Of a stretch of DNA of 5,128 nucleotides, positions 1 through 5,128 are shown one piece after another; positions within the stretch are counted from its first letter, which is position 1, and each line of letters starts with the position of its first letter. Source of the stretch: DAIOSQ01 sp036752465. Its GTDB lineage: Bacteria > Pseudomonadota > Gammaproteobacteria > Legionellales > Legionellaceae. A program made the translations under genes and the position numbers. Below the pieces are notes generated by a model that saw nothing but the letters and a program-made list of their open reading frames with translations, was not told the origin of the DNA and did no database searches. Location: NCBI GenBank assembly GCA_036752465.1, contig DAIOSQ010000122.1:1-5128 (forward strand). Reading direction: 5' to 3'.

Positions 1-792
1 TACATGACCCGCCTTGATCAAGCCAAAAATAGCTATGAGCAGCAACGTTTGTTATATGTCGCGGTGACCCGTGCCAAATCACGTTTATATCTTCTAGACC
101 AACGCCCCAAAGGTCAGCAAGGCTCGTTTCGCGACATGCTCAAGCAACAGCCGTTCACGCAGCTCACAACCAACAGCTCTGTACCAGCAGGCCAGCTCAC
201 CCCGCTCTATCGTTTACCACTGGCATTTTATCAAAACCTGTCGGCGCCACCCCCAGCAAAACCGGTAACCGCGAAACTATGCGTACCGCAAGTTAATCAG
301 GCACGCCTGATCGGCATTGCCACGCATCAATTATTGCAATGGCTAGCCACTCAGCACGCAACCTACCCTAACATTCCATGGCAGATGTGCACACGGGCAC
401 TCACCGAAAGTGGCCTGCCAGCTGAAGATTTGGCCGCAGCCATGACACAAATTAAAATGCAAATAAAGCTATTATTTGCCAATGAAATCGGACAATGGAT
501 CATGGCACCGCATACCGATGAACACAACGAGTTTGCGTATCTGCTTGCAGATCAAGGTCAAATTATCACGCGCATCATTGATCGCACTTTTATTGACGAT
601 AATAAGCGCTGGATTATTGATTTTAAAACCGGACACGAATTGACTGAACAGGATAGCGACCATCGCCAGCAACTTAACCGCTATGCGCAGGCCTTTATCC
701 ATGGCACACAACCTATTTATTGCGGCATTTATTATTTGCAAACGGCGCGCTGGGTGTCCTGGCCATATCAAGCACAACTCGCTACGCTCTAG
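1..792 (+). CDS. addA: AddA/RecB-like UvrD helicase-nuclease, C-terminal part (5' end outside window)
   Basis: This is the C-terminal 263 codons of a superfamily 1 helicase fused to a RecB-family nuclease. Such enzymes unwind and degrade DNA from double-strand ends to prepare it for RecA-mediated repair. The reading frame is open from the first base, so the ATG at 4 is probably internal. Counting that Met as residue 1, UvrD helicase motif VI lies at 11-30, with the YVAVTRAK core and arginine R23. A variable linker follows. The PD-(D/E)XK domain then covers about 100-245: H108 in GIATHQLL, E176, D193 in IIDRTF, D206 and K208 in WIIDFKTG, and the Q223-x3-Y227 motif. All expected catalytic positions are present, so the nuclease is probably active. 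The Walker A and other helicase motifs would lie upstream, out of view. AddA is the closest match by domain order. A RecB-type or standalone UvrD-nuclease annotation is possible, and an addB partner would have to lie outside the window. The stop is 28 bases before mrp. Confidence 0.85.
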   Translation, partial: YMTRLDQAKNSYEQQRLLYVAVTRAKSRLYLLDQRPKGQQGSFRDMLKQQPFTQLTTNSSVPAGQLTPLYRLPLAFYQNLSAPPPAKPVTAKLCVPQVNQARLIGIATHQLLQWLATQHATYPNIPWQMCTRALTESGLPAEDLAAAMTQIKMQIKLLFANEIGQWIMAPHTDEHNEFAYLLADQGQIITRIIDRTFIDDNKRWIIDFKTGHELTEQDSDHRQQLNRYAQAFIHGTQPIYCGIYYLQTARWVSWPYQAQLATL

Positions 793-820
793 TATCAATT
801 GCAGTGATCGGTTATCATGA

Positions 821-1924
821 ATGTCCATTCACAGTACGCCCATAGCCATGAATCAAGAGCACCTTAACACCATTATTCAACAACAATTGCAACTTTTTTT
901 TACACGGTTTTCTCCTGCAGTCTCGGTCCGTCAGCACATAACAACCCTGCGCGCCAGGCTCGAGATCACCCTAATTTTCGGTTTTCCCATAGCCAGCTAT
1001 GCGGATGGCTTGCACGCGCAATTGCTGGCAGTCATTCAGGCTGCATATCCTGATGTTGAGGTACATTTGGTGCTGCAAACCAACATACCCGCATACCTAA
1101 CCCAAATGCCTGGTCAATCCCTGCGTGGTGTGAAAAATATCATTGCCGTAGCTTCTGGTAAAGGCGGGGTTGGTAAATCGACAGTAGCTGTCAATTTAGC
1201 CATCGCTATGGCGCAATTAGGCGCGCGGGTTGGTCTGCTAGACGCAGATATTTATGGTCCAAGTATCCCACTGATGCTAGGCCCGGTATCGACCATGCGC
1301 TTCGAGCAAGACAAGGTACTGCCGATTGAGAAATATGGCATTCAGGCGATGTCAATTGGTTACTTAGCGCAACATGAAAAACCATTGATCTGGCGGGGGC
1401 CCATGCTCGCTAAATCATTAATTCAAATGCTAAACATCACGGCTTGGGATGGATTAGACTATTTGGTAGTTGATTTACCACCAGGCACCGGAGATATCCA
1501 ATTAAGCCTGGTACAAAAAATCCCACTTGCCGGAGCGATTATTGTCACCACGCCACAGCCTCTGGCCACTATTGACGCGGAAAAAGCGTTACAAATGTTT
1601 CGCACCACGCACATTGACGTCCTCGGCCTGGTAGAAAATATGTCTCAACATAGCTGCAGTCAATGTGGCCATACGGAAGCAATTTTTAGTGGTGATGGGG
1701 TAGCGCAATTATCGCAGCAGTATGCGTGTCCAATCTTCGCCAAGTTGCCTTTAGATAAAGCCTTAGGGCAACATTGCGACGAGGGTTTACCCAGCAGTGC
1801 ACGTGGACCTGGACCTATGCATGGACTCTTCACGCAGCTAGCCCTAGACATCGCCCTGGAGTTGAGTAAAAAACAAGTCAACTATGCAGATAAATTCCCA
1901 CCTATTGTAGTCGATAGGGCTTAG
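821..1924 (+). CDS. mrp: Mrp/ApbC-family iron-sulfur cluster carrier ATPase
   Basis: This is a cytoplasmic P-loop ATPase of the Mrp/ApbC/Nbp35 family, whose members bind and transfer [4Fe-4S] clusters to apoproteins. At 367 residues it matches E. coli Mrp in length. Residues 1-100 form a divergent N-terminal domain in the place of the MIP18/DUF59 domain. The ATPase follows: deviant Walker A SGKGGVGKST (112-121) with signature lysine K114 and P-loop lysine K119, then LLDADIYGPSIP (139-150), WRGPM (191-195), the Walker B region VVDLPPGTGD (216-225) and VTTPQ (242-246). The cluster-binding CxxC is C279-SQ-C282, in a VENMS...CGH context typical of the family. An in-frame TGA sits directly before the ATG at 821, so no longer start exists. 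The ATG at 848 (Met10) is a credible alternative, because it aligns better with the E. coli N-terminus and neither start has a clear Shine-Dalgarno site. It lies between the helicase-nuclease gene and parE on the same strand. Confidence 0.95.
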   Translation: MSIHSTPIAMNQEHLNTIIQQQLQLFFTRFSPAVSVRQHITTLRARLEITLIFGFPIASYADGLHAQLLAVIQAAYPDVEVHLVLQTNIPAYLTQMPGQSLRGVKNIIAVASGKGGVGKSTVAVNLAIAMAQLGARVGLLDADIYGPSIPLMLGPVSTMRFEQDKVLPIEKYGIQAMSIGYLAQHEKPLIWRGPMLAKSLIQMLNITAWDGLDYLVVDLPPGTGDIQLSLVQKIPLAGAIIVTTPQPLATIDAEKALQMFRTTHIDVLGLVENMSQHSCSQCGHTEAIFSGDGVAQLSQQYACPIFAKLPLDKALGQHCDEGLPSSARGPGPMHGLFTQLALDIALELSKKQVNYADKFPPIVVDRA

Positions 1925-1950
1925 AATCTGTTGACACCAGCTGCCAGCTA

Positions 1951-1956
1951 AAGGAG
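1951..1956 (+). promoter_or_regulatory. Ribosome binding site of parE
   Basis: AAGGAG is a strong Shine-Dalgarno match ten bases before the ATG at 1967. It supports that start and gives parE its own translation initiation even if it is transcribed together with mrp. It lies in the 42-base mrp-parE gap, which shows no terminator. Confidence 0.8.
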
Positions 1957-1966
1957 TTTCCATCTC

Positions 1967-3847
1967 ATGTCGCAAACCTATACCGCGCAAGCAATTGAAG
2001 TTTTAAACGGCTTAGAGCCCGTGCAACGAAGACCTGGTATGTACACCGACACCACCAGACCAAATCATTTGGTACAGGAAGTTATTGATAATAGCGTAGA
2101 TGAAGCACTGGCGGGTTTTGCCAGTACGATTATCGTCACCTTGTATGAAGATGGTTCGATAGAAGTTGCAGACAATGGCCGCGGCATGCCCGTTGATATC
2201 CATCCACAACTAGGCATTAGCGGGGTCGAGGTCATTATGACCCGCTTGCATGCTGGTGGAAAATTCTCGGATCAAACCTATCAATTCTCTGGTGGCCTGC
2301 ATGGTGTAGGAGTTTCTGTGGTCAACGCCCTTTCCACGCAACTTATCGCCACCATCAAACGCAATGGCATCATCTATCAGATATCCTTCAAAGACGGCCA
2401 TACAAGCGAAGAATTGCGCGAAATTGGCGTCATAAAAAAACGTGAGACCGGTACAACGATCCGTTTTTGGCCCAATGTCAGCTATTTTGACAACCCTAAA
2501 ATTGCCGTCAAACAATTAATGCACACGTTACGTGCCAAGGCCGTATTGTGCTCTGGTCTGACATTAACCTTGATTAATCAAGTGACGCAAGAAGAAACCA
2601 CATGGTGTTATGAGGATGGCATCAGTAATTATTTACAGCTTGCTTTATCCGATGATTATCTGCCGGATGCGCCGTTCACCGGCAGTTTGCAACAAGCAGA
2701 TGGCATGCTGGAGTGGGCTATCGTGTGGTCGCTGCAACCGGGCAGCGCCATCAACGAAAGTTATGTCAATCTGATTCCTACCATTGGCGGTGGCACACAT
2801 GTCAATGGCTTACGTGCCGGATTATTTGAGGCACTGTCGCTGTTCTGCGAATTGCGTAATTTAATCCCTCGTGGCATCAAACTGCATGCGGATGATTTGT
2901 TTGAGTCTTGCCAATATGTCTTATCGGTAAAAATGAAAGAACCACAATTTGCAGGTCAAACCAAAGAAAGACTAAGCTCCCGTCAAACAGCATCTTTTGT
3001 CAGCGGTGCGATCAAAGATGCTTTTGCCTTGTGGTTAAATGAACATCGTACGCAAGGTGAGGCTATTGCCACTATGGCAATTGAACGTGCGCAAAAGCGT
3101 ACGCGGCAGGCCAAGCAAGTATCGCGCAAAAAGGTTCATCATGGCCCCGCTCTGCCCGGAAAGCTTGCAGATTGTTTGCAACAAGACTTACGGCAATCCG
3201 AGTTGTTTCTGGTAGAAGGGGATTCTGCAGGTGGCTCTGCCAAACAGGCCAGAAGCAAAGATTTTCAAGCAATTTTGCCACTACGCGGCAAAATTTTAAA
3301 TTCTTGGGAAGTCGACTCAGATCACGTACTCGCTTCACAGGAAATTCACGATATTTCTGTAGCGATAGGGGTTGATCCAGGCTCAGATGATTTGTCCGGT
3401 TTGCGTTACGGCAAAATCTGTATCTTAGCAGATGCAGATTCGGATGGTGCGCATATTGCGACCCTCATTTGTGCATTGTTTGTTAAACATTTCAAAACCT
3501 TAGTCAAACAGGGGCATATATTTGTCGCCATGCCACCGCTGTATCGCATCGATGCTGGGAAACAAGTGTACTACGCATTGGACGAAGCCGAGAAAACGCA
3601 GTACTTAGCTCAGTTAGGTCAGAAAAATAAACAAACCATCCATGTGCAACGCTTTAAAGGCTTGGGTGAGATGAACCCTATGCAACTACGCGAAACCACC
3701 ATGGATCCCAACACCCGCCGGCTGGTGCAACTGACCCTAGAAGATGAACCCGCCACATGGCAACTGATGGATATGATGCTGGCAAAAAAAAGAGCCTCCG
3801 AACGCCGCGCCTGGCTCGAGAGCAAGGGCAATTTAGCCGACGTGTAA
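1967..3847 (+). CDS. parE: DNA topoisomerase IV subunit B (ParE)
   Basis: ParE is the ATPase subunit of topoisomerase IV. With ParC it forms a heterotetramer that decatenates daughter chromosomes and relaxes supercoils. The 626 residues match the roughly 630 of E. coli ParE. The GHKL ATPase domain comes first: QEVIDNSVDEA (37-47) with E38 and N42, DNGRGM (69-74), the ATP lid GGLHGVG (109-115) and TGTT (161-164). The transducer domain carries the QTK loop (331-333) that contacts ATP phosphate. The TOPRIM domain has LVEGDSAGGSA (415-425) with E417, PLRGKILN (438-445), and metal-binding DADSDG (489-494). The C-terminal RFKGLGEMNPMQLRETT (562-578) is typical. The SWEV sequence after KILN, the short length and the lack of the large insertion found in gammaproteobacterial GyrB favour ParE over GyrB. 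The start is set by the AAGGAG site upstream. No parC is visible in the window. Fluoroquinolones and aminocoumarins target this enzyme family. Confidence 0.97.
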   Translation: MSQTYTAQAIEVLNGLEPVQRRPGMYTDTTRPNHLVQEVIDNSVDEALAGFASTIIVTLYEDGSIEVADNGRGMPVDIHPQLGISGVEVIMTRLHAGGKFSDQTYQFSGGLHGVGVSVVNALSTQLIATIKRNGIIYQISFKDGHTSEELREIGVIKKRETGTTIRFWPNVSYFDNPKIAVKQLMHTLRAKAVLCSGLTLTLINQVTQEETTWCYEDGISNYLQLALSDDYLPDAPFTGSLQQADGMLEWAIVWSLQPGSAINESYVNLIPTIGGGTHVNGLRAGLFEALSLFCELRNLIPRGIKLHADDLFESCQYVLSVKMKEPQFAGQTKERLSSRQTASFVSGAIKDAFALWLNEHRTQGEAIATMAIERAQKRTRQAKQVSRKKVHHGPALPGKLADCLQQDLRQSELFLVEGDSAGGSAKQARSKDFQAILPLRGKILNSWEVDSDHVLASQEIHDISVAIGVDPGSDDLSGLRYGKICILADADSDGAHIATLICALFVKHFKTLVKQGHIFVAMPPLYRIDAGKQVYYALDEAEKTQYLAQLGQKNKQTIHVQRFKGLGEMNPMQLRETTMDPNTRRLVQLTLEDEPATWQLMDMMLAKKRASERRAWLESKGNLADV

Positions 3848-3885
3848 TATTCTCGAGACCCCGAGCGATTACTTGACAACCCACC

Positions 3886-5088
3886 CTAATGTTGCCGTGG
3901 TGGTCGTGGGATGTTTGCTGAGCCGGAGAGTTCCTCCGTCAAAGGCGGCAAGGTTTTGTTTGCCCTTTTTTCTCTAGACAAAGCGCTAATGACACCCGTT
4001 TGCTTCAGCTTCGGAGTATCTGGGACGCCGGTATGCTCTGCTGCTAGAGTCAGGTCAGGGGCATTTTGCACTGTGTTTGTATACTCCAGATCAAAGTTCG
4101 CAAAATCTTTTTGCAACTGCTTGTCCATAACCTTCTCGTTATATTGCTTTGCATAATGTTGGCTGACATAAATCACCCCAATTGCTACCAAACATGCCAC
4201 AGGAATTATCATCCCGCCAGTGAAAAAGCACATCACCCCAATGGTTGCGGCCAAAGCCAAAGAAACCAAAATATCAATGACGATCTTATTTCTTTCCTTG
4301 CTAAAATCATGCTCAGCTCGAATCAGCAGTGGCTTTTGATCAAGATCTTTGGCTTGCAAATGTTGCTTTTTTTGATACAAATCAAATAAATTAATTGCTT
4401 CTTTTGCCAGAAGCACCAGCTCCGCACCGACAAATAATCCCGCCACCAAATAAGATGAACTCAACATACCAGCAATCAACAAACTATACCCGACAAGTTG
4501 CAGCGCTTTACTCAATAAAAAAAAGGTATTATCAAAAAAACGTTGCGCGAAACTAATATGTGGATTGCGCAAAAATTGATACACCGAATATCCAGCCAAA
4601 CCAACCGTAAATGCCGCTCCAAAAACTGGAATCAACGACAAAATACCCAATAAAGCGTCCATAAACGGCATGATCTGCACCAGGACAGACACCGGAATAC
4701 ACAGCATCAGTGACGAAACCGCCCCCAATAGCCACCATTTACGCCGTAAACCCTGCTGTCTTTGATTGATCAAAGTTAACTGCAAGTTGATCGCGGCATT
4801 GTCTGGCTTGAGTGCATGCAATTCATCCAAAAACTGTTTTATAGTCAGGGGGGCCGACTTGAATCGCAACGATTGCGGCGGACTGACTGCAACAGCTGCT
4901 ACAATAGCATCCACCATTTGTTGTTGCGCAGCGGTAAGCTCACAGAGTTTCGTAGTAAAAAAATCTTTTTCAAATAACAGCCCTTCGCGCGTATACCCAA
5001 CCATGGCCGTGGTCATGGCCGAATCATCGATAGATTCACCTTGTAAGCGAGAGCGCAATGTCTGCAAAACTGTATCAATAGCCACCAT
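3886..5088 (-). CDS. Unrecognised multi-pass membrane protein, 400 residues
   Basis: I do not recognise this protein family. Residues 1-117 look soluble and mostly helical, rich in Q, A and L, with no signal peptide. They end in a basic patch, R115-R116-K117. Six hydrophobic segments follow at about 118-139, 144-170, 189-209, 212-229, 269-289 and 291-309. They pair into three hairpins joined by very short turns (about MPFM, SS and TGG). Charges concentrate in the N-terminal region, the loops at 171-188 and 230-268, and the tail from 310. By the positive-inside rule both ends are cytoplasmic and the outside turns are minimal. Glu223 lies within segment four. The last 90 residues are polar and end in a proline- and arginine-rich stretch, PRPPRQH. 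The ATG at 5086-5088 is preceded by GGGGA. The gene faces parE, with 38 bases between the stops. The long open frame, clear topology and ribosome site make it a real gene, but its function is unknown. Confidence 0.85.
   Translation of the reverse strand: MVAIDTVLQTLRSRLQGESIDDSAMTTAMVGYTREGLLFEKDFFTTKLCELTAAQQQMVDAIVAAVAVSPPQSLRFKSAPLTIKQFLDELHALKPDNAAINLQLTLINQRQQGLRRKWWLLGAVSSLMLCIPVSVLVQIMPFMDALLGILSLIPVFGAAFTVGLAGYSVYQFLRNPHISFAQRFFDNTFFLLSKALQLVGYSLLIAGMLSSSYLVAGLFVGAELVLLAKEAINLFDLYQKKQHLQAKDLDQKPLLIRAEHDFSKERNKIVIDILVSLALAATIGVMCFFTGGMIIPVACLVAIGVIYVSQHYAKQYNEKVMDKQLQKDFANFDLEYTNTVQNAPDLTLAAEHTGVPDTPKLKQTGVISALSREKRANKTLPPLTEELSGSANIPRPPRQH
3947..3971 (+). terminator. Candidate intrinsic terminator of the parE transcript, inside the convergent gene
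   Basis: On the + strand GGCAA (3947-3951) can pair with TTGCC (3960-3964) across an eight-base loop, followed by C and then six T (3966-3971). A second GC-rich hairpin, CGGAG/CTCCG (3924-3938, five-base loop), lies just upstream. The position, about 100 bases after the parE stop, and the T tract fit a Rho-independent terminator reading rightward. The stem is only five base pairs, and the site overlaps codons of about residues 373-381 of the opposing gene, so coding constraint could explain it. The 38-base gap itself has no better candidate. Confidence 0.35.
4760..4775. repeat. Perfect inverted repeat inside the membrane protein gene
   Basis: CTTTGAT and ATCAAAG form seven-base perfect arms around a two-base centre (TG). 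The repeat encodes part of the LTLINQ stretch near residues 104-110 of the minus-strand gene. It has operator-like symmetry, but it lies inside coding sequence about 310 bases from the start codon, so it is most likely chance. Confidence 0.3.
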
Positions 5089-5092
5089 AACG

Positions 5093-5097
5093 TCCCC
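5093..5097 (-). promoter_or_regulatory. Probable ribosome binding site of the membrane protein gene
   Basis: Read on the minus strand, GGGGA stands four bases before the ATG at 5088. The spacing is on the short side, but it is the only purine-rich stretch near that start and supports it. A second ATG at 5097-5099 (minus strand) overlaps it but is out of frame. Confidence 0.45.
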
Positions 5098-5119
5098 ATG
5101 TTAGCAAAACAGAGTTTTC

Positions 5120-5125
5120 AATATA
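5120..5125 (-). promoter_or_regulatory. Possible promoter -10 element of the membrane protein gene
   Basis: On the minus strand TATATT matches five of six positions of the sigma-70 -10 consensus, about 31 bases before the start codon. Transcription would begin near 5112-5114, leaving a short leader. The -35 element would lie beyond the window edge, so the promoter cannot be confirmed here. Confidence 0.2.
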
Positions 5126-5128
5126 AGC

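Noticed and set aside
805..817. TGAT/ATCA inverted repeat just before mrp, considered as an operator or attenuator
   Set aside because: The arms are four bases, which is expected by chance, and there is no T tract.
1931..1936. TTGACA, an exact -35 consensus, in the mrp-parE gap
   Set aside because: At 16-18 bases spacing the sequence is ggagtt/gagttt/agtttc, which does not resemble a -10 element and overlaps the ribosome binding site. A promoter here would leave almost no leader.
1967..3847. GyrB instead of ParE
   Set aside because: The length of 626 residues, the PLRGKILNSWEV motif and the C-terminal sequence match ParE. The large GyrB insertion typical of gammaproteobacteria is absent.
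3852..3865. Small hairpin CTCG/CGAG in the gap between parE and the convergent gene, considered as a bidirectional terminator
   Set aside because: The stem is only four base pairs and no T tract follows on either strand.
4066..4389. Open frames on the + strand across the membrane protein gene (for example 4066-4389 and 4766-5104)
   Set aside because: They lie opposite the long minus-strand gene, have no ribosome site I can see and no recognisable domain. Their composition looks like antisense of a hydrophobic coding region.
5001..5020. Direct repeat CATGGCC twice, about 14 bases apart, near the start of the membrane protein gene
   Set aside because: It is explained by repeated Ala-Met codons in the AMTTAM peptide and shows no further copies.

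Overview
The window looks like ordinary chromosomal DNA from a gammaproteobacterium of moderate GC (judged by eye, not computed). The best evidence is that the Mrp-family and ParE proteins resemble their Escherichia coli counterparts nearly end to end, as far as I can compare from memory. I see no rRNA, tRNA, CRISPR array, insertion sequence, integrase or phage gene. Coding density is very high, and no stretch over 300 bases lacks a gene.

Layout: positions 1-792 (+) hold the C-terminal part of an AddA/RecB-like UvrD helicase with a fused PD-(D/E)XK nuclease domain. Its 5' end lies outside the window. After 28 bases comes mrp (821-1924, +), a P-loop ATPase that carries iron-sulfur clusters. 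After 42 bases comes parE (1967-3847, +), the ATPase subunit of DNA topoisomerase IV, with a good Shine-Dalgarno site. The three genes are tightly spaced with no visible terminator between them, so they could share a transcript. A 38-base gap separates parE from a convergent gene (3886-5088, -). That gene encodes a 400-residue membrane protein I do not recognise. The last 40 bases (5089-5128) hold its ribosome binding site and a possible promoter -10 element.

The three + strand genes are housekeeping functions: double-strand break processing, iron-sulfur cluster delivery and chromosome decatenation. They are linked by position, not by a known shared pathway. The unknown protein is the only accessory-looking item. 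It has a soluble helical N-terminal region, six predicted membrane segments arranged as three tight hairpins, and a charged cytoplasmic C-terminal tail. I found no convincing new multi-gene system here. The best lead is this unrecognised membrane protein. A plausible parE terminator also seems to lie inside the 3' end of its coding region.
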